Assembly: GCA_943735955.1 (NCBI GenBank)
Contig: OX030967.1
Location: forward strand, 62,001-126,000
DNA: 64,000 bases
Direction of reading: 5' to 3'
Origin: Piscicola geometra
Taxonomy: Eukaryota; Annelida; Clitellata; Hirudinida; Piscicolidae
Made by a program: the position numbers and the translations under genes. This document shows, piece by piece, positions 34,182-48,806 of this stretch (within the stretch, counting starts at the first letter, position 1; each line of letters opens with the position of its first letter). The notes below the pieces were generated by a model that searched no databases, had not been told where the DNA came from, and saw only the letters and a list, made by a program, of their open reading frames with translations.

Positions 34182-37100
34182 AGATTTACATATATTGCAT
34201 ATTTACATATATTGCATATTTAAATATATTGCATATTTACATATATTGCATATTTACATATATTGCATATTTACATATATTGCATATTTACATATATTGC
34301 ATATTTACATATATTGCATGTTTACATATATTGCATATTTACATATATTGCATGTTTACATATATTGCATATTTACATATATTGCATATTTACATATATT
34401 GCATGTTTACATATATTGCATATTTACATATATTGCATATTTACATATATTGCATATTTACATATATTGCATATTTATATTTATTGCATATTCACATATA
34501 TTGCATATTTACATATATGGCATATTTACATATATTGCATATTTACATATATTGCATATTTACATATATTGCATATTTACATTTATTGCATATTCACATA
34601 TATTGCATATTTACTTATATTGCATATTTACATATATTGCATATATTCATATATTGCATATTTACATATATTGCATATTTACATATATTGCATATTCACA
34701 TATATTGCATATTTACATATATTGCATATTTACATATATTGCATATTTAAATATATTGTATATTTACATATATTGCATATTTACATATATTGCATATTTA
34801 CATATATTGCATATTTACATATATTGCATATTTACATATATTGCATGTTTACATATATTGCATATTTACATATATTGCATATTTACATATATTGCATATT
34901 TACATATATTGCATATTTACATATATTGCATATTTACATATATTGAATATTCACATATATTGCATATTTACATATATTGCATATTTACATATATTGCATA
35001 TATTCATATATTGCATATTTACATATATTGCATATTTACATATATTGCATATTCACATATATTGCATATTTACATATATTGCATATTTACATATATTGCA
35101 TATTTAAATATATTGCATATTTACATATATTGCATATATACATATATTGCATATTTACATATATTGCATATTTACATATATTGCATGTTTACATATATTG
35201 CATATTTACATATATTGCATATTTACATATATTGCATATTTACATATATTGCATATTTACATATATTGCATATTTACATATACTGCATATTCACATATAT
35301 TGCATATTTACATATATTGCATATTTACATATATTGCATATATTCATATATTGCATATTTACATATATTGCATATTTACATATATTGCATATTCACATAT
35401 ATTGCATATTTACATATATTGCATATTTACATATATTGCATGTTTACATATATTGCATATTTACATATATTGCATATTTACATATATTGCATGTTTACAT
35501 ATATTGCATATTTACATATATTGCATATTTACATATATTGCATATTTACATATATTGCATATTTACATATATTGCATATTTACATATATTGAATATTCAC
35601 ATATATTGCATATTTACATATATTGCATATTTACATATATTGCATATATTCATATATTGCATATTTACATATATTGCATATTTACATATATTGCATATTC
35701 ACATATATTGCATATTTACATATATTGCATATTTAAATATATTGTATATTTACATATATTGCATATTTACATATATTGCAGATTTACATATATTGCATAT
35801 TTACATATATTGCATATTTAAATATATTGCATATTTACATATATTACATACTTACATATATTGCATATTTACATATATTGCATATTTTCATATATTGCAT
35901 ATTTACATATATTGCATATTTACATATATTGCATATTTACATATATTGCATATTTACATATATTGCATATTTACATATATTGCATGTTTACATATATTGC
36001 ATATTTATATATATTGCATATTTACATATATTGCATATTTACATATATTGCATATTTACATATATTGCATATTTACATTTATTGCATATTCACATATATT
36101 GCATATTTACATATAATGCATATTTACATATAGTGCATATTTACATATACTGCATATATTCATATATTGCATATTTACATATATTGCATATTTACATATA
36201 TTGCATATTTACATATATTGCATATTCACATATATTGCATATTTACATATATTGCATACTTACATATATTGCATAATTACATATATTGCATATTTTCATA
36301 TATTGCATATTTACATATAATGCATATTTACATATATTGCAGATTTACATATATTGCATATTTACATATATTGCATATGTAAATATATTGCATATTTACA
36401 TATATTGCATATTTACATATATTGCATATTTACATATATTGCATATTTACATATATTGCATATTTACATATATTGCATATTTACATATATTGCATGTTTA
36501 CATAAATTGCATATTTACATATATTGCATATTTACATATATTGCATATTTACATATATTGCATATTTACATATATTGCATACTTACATATATTGCATATT
36601 TACATATATTGCATATTTTCATATATTGCATATTTACATATATTGCATATTTACATATATTGCAGATTTACATATATTGCATATTTACATATATTGCATA
36701 TTTAAATATATTGCATATTTACATATATTGCATATTTACATATATTGCATATTTACATATATTGCATATTCACATATATTGCATATTTACATATATTGCA
36801 TGTTAACATATATTGCATATTTACATATATTGCATATTTACATATATTGCATATTAACATATATTGCACATTTACATATATTGCATATTTACATTTATTG
36901 CATATTCACATATATTGCATATTTACATATATTGCATATTTACATATATTGCATATTTACATATATTGCATATATTCATATATTGCATATTTACATATAT
37001 TGCATATTTACATATATTGCATATTTACATATATTGCATATTTACATATATTGCATATTTACATATATTGCATACTTACATATATTGCATATTTACATAT

Positions 37101-38405
37101 ATTGCATATTTTCATATATTGCATATTTACATATAATGCATATTTACATATATTGCAGATTTACATATATTGCATATTTACATATATTGCATATTTAAAT
37201 ATATTGCATATTTACATATATTGCATATTTACATATATTGCATATTTACATATATTGCATATTTACATATATTGCATATTTACATATATTGCATGTTTAC
37301 ATATATTGCATATTTACATATATTGCATGTTTACATATATTGCATATTTACATATATTGCATATTTACATATATTGCATGTTTACATATATTGCATATTT
37401 ACATATATTGCATATTTACATATATTGCATATTTACATATATTGCATATTTATATTTATTGCATATTCACATATATTGCATATTTACATATATGGCATAT
37501 TTACATATATTGCATATTTACATATATTGCATATTTACATATATTGCATATTTACATTTATTGCATATTCACATATATTGCATATTTACTTATATTGCAT
37601 ATTTACATATATTGCATATATTCATATATTGCATATTTACATATATTGCATATTTACATATATTGCATATTCACATATATTGCATATTTACATATATTGC
37701 ATATTTACATATATTGCATATTTAAATATATTGTATATTTACATATATTGCATATTTACATATATTGCATATTTACATATATTGCATATTTACATATATT
37801 GCATATTTACATATATTGCATGTTTACATATATTGCATATTTACATATATTGCATATTTACATATATTGCATATTTACATATATTGCATATTTACATATA
37901 TTGCATATTTACATATATTGAATATTCACATATATTGCATATTTACATATATTGCATATTTACATATATTGCATATATTCATATATTGCATATTTACATA
38001 TATTGCATATTTACATATATTGCATATTCACATATATTGCATATTTACATATATTGCATATTTACATATATTGCATATTTAAATATATTGCATATTTACA
38101 TATATTGCATATATACATATATTGCATATTTACATATATTGCATATTTACATATATTGCATGTTTACATATATTGCATATTTACATATATTGCATATTTA
38201 CATATATTGCATATTTACATATATTGCATATTTACATATATTGCATATTTACATATACTGCATATTCACATATATTGCATATTTACATATATTGCATATT
38301 TACATATATTGCATATATTCATATATTGCATATTTACATATATTGCATATTTACATATATTGCATATTCACATATATTGCATATTTACATATATTGCATA
38401 TTTAC
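32800..38405 (+). repeat. 2,975-bp tandem duplication
   Basis: From about 32,800 to 35,430 landmarks recur 2,975 bp (175 monomers) later, at about 35,775-38,405. Matched anchors include CATATGTAAAT (33,399 to 36,374), ATATGGCAT (about 34,518 to 37,493), CATATATAC (about 35,135 to 38,110), and the TTAACAT cluster near 33,830 and 36,805. The copies diverge after about 35,430 and 38,405. This duplication overlaps the second 4,063-bp copy, so the events were nested: the downstream exchange used material already duplicated upstream. Confidence 0.85.
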
Positions 38406-39875
38406 ATATACTGCATATTTAAATATATTGCATATTTACATATATTGCATATTTACATATATTGCATATTTACATATATTGCATATTTACATATATTGCA
38501 TATTTACATATATTGCATGTTTACATATATTGCATATTTACATATATTGCATATTTACATATATTGCATATTTACATATATTGCATATTTACATATATTG
38601 CATATTTACATATATTGCATATTCACATATATTGCATATTTACATATATTGCATATTTACATATATTGCATATATTCATATATTGCATATTTACATATAT
38701 TGCATATTTACATATATTGCATATTTACATATATTGCATATTTAAATATATTGTATATTTACATATATTGCATGTTTACATATATTGCATATTTACATAT
38801 ATTGCATATTTACATATATTGCATATTTACATATATTGCATGTTTACATATATTGCATATTTACATATATTGCATATTTACATATATTGCATATTTACAT
38901 ATATTGCATATTTACATATATTGCATATTTACATATATTGAATATTCACATATATTGCATATTTACATATATTGCATATTTACATATATTGCATATATTC
39001 ATATATTGCATATTTACATATATTGCATATTTACATATATTGCATATTCACATATATTGCATATTTACATATATTGCATATTTACATATATTGCATATTT
39101 AAATATATTGCATATTTACATATATTGCATATTTACATATATTGCATATTTACATATATTGCATATTTACATATATTGCATATTTACATATATTGCATGT
39201 TTACATATATTGCATATTTACATATATTGCATATTTACATATATTGCATATTTACATATATTGCATATTTACATATATTGCATATTTACATATACTGCAT
39301 ATTCACATATATTGCATATTTACATATATTGCATATTTACATACATTGCATATATTCATATATTGCATATTTACATATATTGCATATTTACATATATTGC
39401 ATATTCACATATATTGCATATTTACATATATTGCATATTTACATATACTGCATATTTAAATATATTGCATATTTACATATATTGCATATTTACATATATT
39501 GCATATTAACATATATTGCATATTTACATATATTGCATATTTACATATATTGCATATTCACATATATTGCATATTTACATATATTGCATATTTACATATA
39601 TTGCATATATTCATATATTGCATATTTACATATATTGCATATTTACATATATTGCATATTCACATATATTGCATATTTACATATATTGCATATTTACATA
39701 TATTGCATATATTCATATATTGCATATTTACATATATTGCATATTTACGTATATTGCATATTTAAATATATTGCATATTTACATATATTGCATATTTACA
39801 TATATTGCATATTTACATATATTGCATATTTACATATATTGCATATTTACATATATTGCATGTTTACATATATTG
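37819..39875 (+). repeat. Short higher-order unit of 19-21 monomers
   Basis: CATGTTTAC monomers begin at 37819, 38159, 38516, 38839 and 39196 (spacings 340, 357, 323 and 357 bp; 20, 21, 19 and 21 monomers), then at 39859 after 663 bp (39 monomers). Each interval also carries a CATATTCAC monomer, a CATATATTC monomer, a second CATATTCAC and a CATATTTAAAT monomer in the same order. The 1,020-bp offset between 37,765-38,100 and 38,785-39,120 equals three such intervals. The unit length differs by whole monomers, as expected from slippage or unequal exchange. Confidence 0.82.
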
Positions 39876-41875
39876 CATATTTACATATATTGCATATTTA
39901 CATATATTGCATATTTACATATATTGCATATTTACATATATTGCATATTTACATATACTGCATATTCACATATATTGCATATATTCATATGTTGCATATT
40001 TACATATATTGCATATTTACATATATTGCATATTCACATATATTGCATATTTACATATATTGCATATTTACATATATTGCATATTCACATATATTGCATA
40101 TTTACATATATTGCATATTTACATATATTGCATATATTCATATATTGCATATTTACATATATTGCATATTTACATATATTGCATATTTACATATATTGCA
40201 TATTAACATATATTGCATATTTACACATATTGCATATTTACATATATTGCATATTTACATATATTGCATATTTACATATATTGCATATTTAGATATATTG
40301 CATATTTACATATATTGCATGTTTACATATATTGCATATTTACATAGATTGCATATTTACATATATTGCATATTTACATATATTGCATATTTACATATAT
40401 TGCATATTTACATATATTGCATATTTACATATATTGCATATTTACACATATTGCATATTTACATATATTGCATATTTACATTTATTGCATATTTACATCT
40501 ATTGCATATTTAGATATATTGCATATTTACATATATTGCATGTTTACATATATTGCATATTTACATAGATTGCATATTTACATATATTGCATATTTACAT
40601 ATATTGCATATTTACATATATTGCATATTTACATATATTGCATATTTACATATATTGCATATTTACATATATTGCATATTTACATATATTGCATATTCAC
40701 ATATATTGCATATTTACATATATTGCTTTTTACATAAATTGCATATTCACATATATTGCATATTTACATATATTGCATATTTACATATATTGCATATTTA
40801 CATATATTGCATATTTACACATATTGCATATTAACATATATTGCATATTTACATATATTGCATATTTACATATATTGCTTTTTACATAAATTGCATATTC
40901 ACATATATTGCATATTTACATATATTGCATATTTACATATATTGCATATTTACATATATTGCATATTTACATATATTGCATATTTACATATATTGCATAT
41001 TTACATATATTGCATATTTACATATGTTGCATATTTACATAAATTGCATATTTTCATATATTGCATATTTACATCTATTGCATATTTACATATATTGCAT
41101 ATTTACATATATTGCATATTTTCATATATTGCATATTTACATATATTGCATCTTTACATATATTGCATATTTTCATATATTGCATATTTACATATATTGC
41201 ATATTTACATATATTGCATGTTTACATATATTGCATATTTACATATATTGCATATTTACATATATTGCATATTTACATATATTGCATATTTACATATATT
41301 GCATATTTACATATACTGCATATTCACATATATTGCATATATTCATATGTTGCATATTTACATATATTGCATATTTACATATATTGCATATTCACATATA
41401 TTGCATATTTACATATATTGCATATTTACATATATTGCATATTCACATATATTGCATATTTACATATATTGCATATTTACATATATTGCATATATTCATA
41501 TATTGCATATTTACATATATTGCATATTTACATATATTGCATATTTACATATATTGCATATTAACATATATTGCATATTTACACATATTGCATATTTACA
41601 TATATTGCATATTTACATATATTGCATATTTACATATATTGCATATTTAGATATATTGCATATTTACATATATTGCATGTTTACATATATTGCATATTTA
41701 CATAGATTGCATATTTACATATATTGCATATTTACATATATTGCATATTTACATATATTGCATATTTACATATATTGCATATTTACATATATTGCATATT
41801 TACACATATTGCATATTTACATATATTGCATATTTACATATATTGCATATTTACATCTATTGCATATTTAGATAT
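39800..41875 (+). repeat. 1,358-bp offset duplication across the C/D boundary
   Basis: The rare CATATATTCATATGTTG monomer (39,991 and 41,349 at the G of GTTG) and the signature pair (40,199 and 41,557) recur at offset 1,358, which is 80 monomers of which two are 16 bp. The match covers about 39,800-40,515 and 41,160-41,875. It brings a stretch of domain C-like sequence to the right of the first 16-mers, so the C/D boundary has been copied into domain D. Confidence 0.82.
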
Positions 41876-42770
41876 ATTGCATATTTACATAGATTGCATA
41901 TTTACATATATTGCATATTTACATATATTGCATATTTACATATATTGCATATTTACATATATTGCATATTTACATATATTGCATATTTACACATATTGCA
42001 TATTTACATATATTGCATATTTACATATATTGCATATTTACATCTATTGCATATTTAGATATATTGCATATTTACATATATTGCATGTTTACATATATTG
42101 CATATTTACATAGATTGCATATTTACATATATTGCATATTTACATATATTGCATATTTACATATATTGCATATTTACATATATTGCATATTTACATATAT
42201 TGCATATTTACATATATTGCATATTTACATATATTGCATATTCACATATATTGCATATTTACATATATTGCTTTTTACATAAATTGCATATTCACATATA
42301 TTGCATATTTACATATATTGCATATTTACATATATTGCATATTTACATATATTGCATATTTACACATATTGCATATTAACATATTTTGCATATTTACATA
42401 TATTGCATATTTACATATATTGCTTTTTACATAAATTGCATATTCACATATATTGCATATTTACATATATTGCATATTTACATATATTGCATATTTACAT
42501 ATATTGCATATTTACATATATTGCATATTTACATATATTGCATATTTACATATATTGCATATTTACATATGTTGCATATTTACATAAATTGCATATTTTC
42601 ATATATTGCATATTTACATCTATTGCATATTTACATATATTGCATATTTACATATATTGCATATTTTCATATATTGCATATTTACATATATTGCATCTTT
42701 ACATATATTGCATATTTTCATATATTGCATATTTACATATATTGCATATTTACATATATTGCATATTTAC
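40332..42770 (+). repeat. 1,545-bp tandem duplication with paired 16-mers
   Basis: From about 40,332 to 41,225 landmarks recur 1,545 bp later (91 monomers, two of 16 bp): ATAGATTG (40,556 to 42,101), the 16-mers (40,726 and 40,878 to 42,271 and 42,423), and ATATGTTG, ATAAATTG, CATCTTTAC (about 41,030-41,155 to 42,575-42,700). The second copy departs at about 42,770, where a CAGATTT block replaces the expected CATGTTTAC. An ATATTTTG variant near 42,382 is private to the second copy. Confidence 0.85.
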
Positions 42771-44594
42771 ATATATTGCAGATTTACATATATTGCATAT
42801 TTACATATATTGCATATTTAAATATATTGCATATTTACATATATTGCATATTTACATATACTGCATATTTACATATATTGCATATTTACATATATTGCAT
42901 ATTTACATATATTGCATGTTCACATATATCGCATATTTACATATATTGCATATTTACATATATTGCATATTCACATATATTGCATATTTACATATATTGC
43001 ATATTTACATATATTGCATATATTCATATATTGCATATTTACATATATTGCATATTTACATATATTGCATATTCACATGTATTGCATATTCACATATATT
43101 GCATATTTACATATATTGCATATTTACATATATTGCATATATTCATATAGTGCATATTTACATATATTGCATATTTACATATATTGCATATTCACATATA
43201 TTGCATATTTACATATATTGCATATTTACATATATTGCATATATTCATATATTGCATATTTACATATATTGAATATTTACATATTTTGCATATTTACATA
43301 TATTGCATATTAACATATATTGCATATTTACACATATTGCATATTTACATATATTGCATATTTACATATATTGCATATTTACATATGTTGCATATTTAGA
43401 TATATTGCATATTTACATATATTGCATGTTTACATATATTGCATATTTACATAGATTGCATATTTACATATATTGCATATTTACATATATTGCATATTTA
43501 CATATATTGCATATTTACATATATTGCATATTTACATATATTGCATATTTACATATATTGCATATTTACATATATTGCATATTTACATATATTGCATATT
43601 TACATATATTGCTTTTTACATAAATTGCATATTCACATATATTGCATATTTACATATATTGCATATTTACATATATTGCATATTTACATATATTGCATAT
43701 ATTCATATATTGCATATTTACATATATTGCATATTAACATATATTGCATATTTACACATATTGCATATTTACATATATTGCATATTTACATATATTGCAT
43801 TTTTACATACATTGCATATTTACATATATTGCATATTTACATATATTGCATATTTAGATATATTGCATATTTACATATATTGCATATTTACATATATTGC
43901 ATATTTACATATATTGCATATTTACATATATTGCATATTTACATATATTGCATATTTACATTTATTGCATATTTACATATATTGCATATTTACATATATT
44001 GCATATTTACATTTATTGCATATTTACATATATTGCATATTTACATATATTGCTTTTTACATAAATTGCATATTCACATATATTGCATATTTACATATAT
44101 TGCATATTTACATATATTGCATATTTACATATATTGCATATTTACATATATTGCATATTTACATATATTGCATATTTACATATATTGCATATTTACATAT
44201 ATTGCATATTTACATATATTGCATATTTACATATGTTGCATATTTACATAAATTGCATATTTTCATATATTGCATATTTACATCTATTGCATATTTTCAT
44301 ATTTTGCATATTTACATATCTTGCATATTTACATATATTGCATATTTACATATATTGCATCTTTACATATATTGCCTATTTACATATATTGCATATTTAC
44401 ATATGTTGCATATTTACATAAATTGCATATTTTCATATATTGCATATTTACATCTATTGCATATTTACTTATATTGCATATTTACATCTATTGCATATTT
44501 ACTTATATTGCATATTTACATATATTGCATATTTACATATATTGCATATTTACATATATTGCATATTCACATATATTGCTTATTACATAAATTG

Positions 44595-45515
44595 CATATT
44601 CACATATCTTGCATAATCACATATATTGCATATTTACATATATTGCATATTTACATATATTGCATATTTACATATATTGCATATTTACATATATTGCATA
44701 TTTACATATATTGCATAATTACATTTATTGCATATTAACATATATTGCATATTTACACATATTGCATATTTACATATATTGCATATTTACATATATTGCA
44801 TATTTACATATATTGCATATTTAGATATATTGCATATTTACATATATTGCATGTTTACATATATTGCATATTTACATAGATTGCATATTTACATATATTG
44901 CATATTTACATATATTGCATATTTACATATATTGCATATTTACATATATTGCATATTTACATATATTGCATATTTACATATATTGCATATTTAATTATAT
45001 ATTGCATATTTACATATATTGCATATTTACATATATTGCTTTTTACATAAATTGCATATTCACATATATTGCATATTTACATATATTGCATATTTACATA
45101 TATTGCATATTTACATATATTGCATATTTACATATATTGCATATTTACATATATTGCATATTTACATATATTGCATAATTACATTTATTGCATATTAACA
45201 TATATTGCATATTTACACATATTGCATATTTACATATATTGCATATTTACATATATTGCATATTTACATATATTGCATATTTAGATATATTGCATATTTA
45301 CATATATTGCATGTTTACATATATTGCATATTTACATAGATTGCATATTTACATATATTGCATATTTACATATATTGCATATTTACATATATTGCATATT
45401 TACATATATTGCATATTTACATATATTGCATATTTACATATATTGCATATTTACATATATTGCATATTTACATATATTGCATATTTACATATATTGCTTT
45501 TTACATAAATTGCAT
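44595..45515 (+). repeat. 460-bp tandem duplication flanking a 19-bp monomer
   Basis: CATAATTACATTTATTG, the signature pair (44,731 and 45,191), CATATTTAGAT, CATGTTTAC and ATAGATTG (about 44,867 and 45,327) recur at offset 460, which is 27 monomers with one 19-mer (+2) and one 16-mer (-1). The 19-mer is present only in the first copy. In the second copy the following monomers run on normally to the 16-mer at 45,497. Confidence 0.83.
44986..45004 (+). repeat. 19-bp monomer (2-bp insertion), first of two alike
   Basis: The monomer reads CATATTTAATTATATATTG, 19 bases, where consensus has 17. The same 19-base form recurs at 60,394-60,412, some 15 kb away in domain E, in a different neighbourhood. 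Shared descent or independent insertion cannot be told apart by eye. Confidence 0.9.
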
Positions 45516-48500
45516 ATTCACATATATTGCATATTTACATATATTGCATATTTACATATATTGCATATTTACATATATTGCATATTTACACATATTGCAT
45601 ATTTACATATATTGCATATTTACATATATTGCATATTTACATATATTGCTTTTTACATAAATTGCATATTCACATATATTGCATATTTACATATATTGCA
45701 TATTTACATATATTGCATATTTACATATATTGCATATTTACATATATTGCATATTTACATATATTGCATATTTACATATATTGCATATTTACATACGTTG
45801 CATATTTACATGAATTGCATATTTTCATATATTGCATATTTACATCTATTGCATATTTACATATATTGCATATTTACATATATTGCATATTTTCATATAT
45901 TGCATATTTACATATATTGCATATTTACATATATTGCATATTTTCATATATTGCATATTTACATATATTGCATATTTACATATATTGCATATTTACATAT
46001 ATTGCAGATTTACATATATTGCATATTTACATATATTGCATATTTAAATATATTGCATATTTACATATATTGCATATTTACATATATTGCATATTTACAT
46101 ATATTGCATATTTACATATATTGCATATTTACATATATTGCATGTTCACATATATTGCATATTTACATATATTGCATATTTACATATATTGCATATTTAC
46201 ATATATTGCATATTTACATATATTGCATATTTACATATATTGCATCTTTACATATATTGCATATTTACATATATTGCATATTTACATATATTGCATATTT
46301 ACATATATTGCATATTTACATATATTGCATATTTACATATATTGCATATTTACATATATTGCATATTTACATATATTGCATATTTACATATATTGCATAT
46401 TTACCTATATTGCATATTTACATATACTGCATATTTACATATATTGCATATTCACATATATTGCATATTTACATATATTGCATATTTACATATATTGCAT
46501 ATATTCATATATTGCATATTTACATATATTGCATATTTACATATATCGCATATTCACATATATTGCATATTTACATTTATTGCATATTTACATATATTGC
46601 ATATATTCATATATTGCATATTTACATATATTGCATATTAACATATATTGCATATTTACACATATTGCATATTTACATATATTGCATATTTACATATATT
46701 GCATTTTTACATATATTGCATATTTAGATATATTGCATATTTACATATATTGCATATTTAGATATATTGCATATTTACATATATTGCATATTTACATATA
46801 TTGCATATTTACATATATTGCATTTTTACATATATTGCATATTTACATATATTGCATATTTACATATATTGCATATTTACATATATTGCATATTTACATA
46901 TATTGCATATTTACATTTATTGCATATTTACATATATTGCATATTTACATATATTGCTTTTTACATAAATTGCATATTCACATATATTGCATATTTACAT
47001 ATATTGCATATTTACATATATTGCATATTTACATCTATTGCATATTTACATATATTGCATTATTACATATATTGCATATTTACATATATTGCATATTTAC
47101 ATATGTTGCATATTTACATAAATTGCATATTTTCATATATTGCATATTTACATCTATTGCATATTTTCATATATTGCATATTTACATATATTGCATATTT
47201 ACATATATTGCATATTTACATTTATTGCATATTTACATATATTGCCTATTTACATATATTGCATCTTTACATATGTTGCATATTTACATAAATTGCATAT
47301 TTTCATATATTGCATATTCACATCTATTGCATATTTACTTATATTGCATATTTACATCTATTGCATATTTACTTATATTGCATATTTACATATATTGCAT
47401 ATTTACATATATTGCATATTTACATATATTGCATATTCACATATATTGCATATTTACATATATTGCATATTTACATATATTGCATATTTACATATATTGC
47501 ATATTTACATATATTGCATATTTACATTTATTGCATATTTACATATATTGCAGATTTACATATATTGCATATTTACATATATTGCATATTTAAATATATT
47601 GCATATTTACATATATTGCATATTTACATATATTGCATATTTACATATATTGCATATTTACATATATTGCATATTTACATATATTGCATGTTCACATATA
47701 TTGCATATTTACATATATTGCATATTTACATATATTGCATATTTACATATATTGCATATTTACATATATTGCATATTTACATATATTGCATATTCACATA
47801 TATTGCATATTTACATATATTGCATATTTACATATATTGCATATATTCATATATTGCATATTTACATATATTGCATATTTACATATATCGCATATTCACA
47901 TATATTGCATATTTACATTTATTGCATATTTACATATATTGCATATTTACATATATTGCATATTTACATATATTGCATATTTACATATATTGCATATTTA
48001 CATATATTGCATGTTCACATATATTGCATATTTACATATATTGCATATTTACATATATTGCATATTTACATATATTGCATATTTACATATATTGCATATT
48101 TACATATATTGCATGTTCACATATATTGCATATTTACATATATTGCATATTTACATATATTGCATATTTACATATATTGCATATTTACATATATTGCATA
48201 TTTACATATATTGCATATTTACATATATTGCATATTTACATATATTGCATGTTCACATATATTGCATATTTACATATATTGCATATTTACATATATTGCA
48301 TATTTACATATATTGCATATATTCATATATTGCATATTTACATATATTGCATATTAACATATATTGCATATTTACACATATTGCATATTTACATATATTG
48401 CATATTTACATATATTGCATTTATACATATATTGCATATTTAGATATATTGCATATTTACATATATTGCATATTTAGATATATTGCATATTTACATATAT

Positions 48501-48790
48501 TGCATATTTACATATATTGCATATTTACATATATTGCATATTTACATATATTGCATATTTACATATATTGCCTATTTACATATATTGCATATTTACATAT
48601 ATTGCATATTTACATATATTGCATATTTACATTTATTGCATATTTACATATATTGCATATTTACATATATTGCTTTTTACATAAATTGCATATTCACATA
48701 TATTGCATATTTACATATATTGCATATTTACATATATTGCATATTTACATCTATTGCATATTTACATATATTGCATATTCACATATATTG

Positions 48791-48806
48791 CCTATTTCAT
48801 AAATTG
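48791..48806 (+). repeat. Unusual 16-bp monomer CCTATTTCATAAATTG
   Basis: It shares the ATAAATTG ending and the following CATATTCAC monomer with the other 16-mers, but its left half differs from both the CTTTTT and CTTATT forms. It lies between the two main territories of these forms and may be a third derivative or a gene-conversion hybrid. Confidence 0.85.

Larger units (their letters stand above)
23505..36390 (+). repeat. Eight copies of the rare CATATGTAAATATATTG monomer
   Basis: The doubly substituted monomer (T6 to G and C9 to A) begins at 23505, 24270, 24593, 26769, 29336, 30832, 33399 and 36374. Spacings are 765, 323, 2,176, 2,567, 1,496, 2,567 and 2,975 bp, or 45, 19, 128, 151, 88, 151 and 175 monomers. 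It sits two monomers after a CAGATTT monomer, which itself follows TAATGCAT. As two changes in one monomer are unlikely to recur independently, all eight should descend from one ancestor and are good anchors for the domain C unit. Confidence 0.88.
21720..40725 (+). repeat. Satellite domain C (perfect 17-bp phase, large higher-order units)
   Basis: The distance from the last 18-mer (ends 21,719) to the first 16-mer (starts 40,726) is 19,006 bp, exactly 1,118 x 17, and I saw no off-length monomer inside. Landmarks here are point variants only: CATATATTC (T6 to A with A8 to T), CATATTTTC, CAGATTT, CATACTTAC, ATTACAT (G17 to A), CATGTTTAC, CATATTTATAT (C9 to T), CATATTCAC and the rare CATATGTAAAT. 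They recur in fixed order and define higher-order units whose lengths are all multiples of 17. Confidence 0.9.
40726..48806 (+). repeat. Satellite domain D (16-bp CTTTTT marker monomers)
   Basis: This domain starts at the first 16-bp monomer, CTTTTTACATAAATTG. Frequent landmarks are the TTAACAT plus CACATATTG pair, CATATTTAGAT (C9 to G), CATGTTTAC, ATAGATTG (T13 to G), ATCTATTG (A12 to C) and ATATGTTG with ATAAATTG and CATATTTTC. CATATATTC and CAGATTT, typical of domain C, persist in patches (about 42,780-43,250, 46,000-46,610 and 47,550-48,330). The boundary with domain E is gradual; I place it after the unusual 16-mer at 48,791-48,806. Confidence 0.75.

Noticed and set aside
40726..44068. 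CTTTTTAC stretches as RNA polymerase III terminators
   Set aside because: The T run is five bases, but there is no A or B box or any tRNA/5S-like gene upstream; the run is part of the 16-bp monomer variant.
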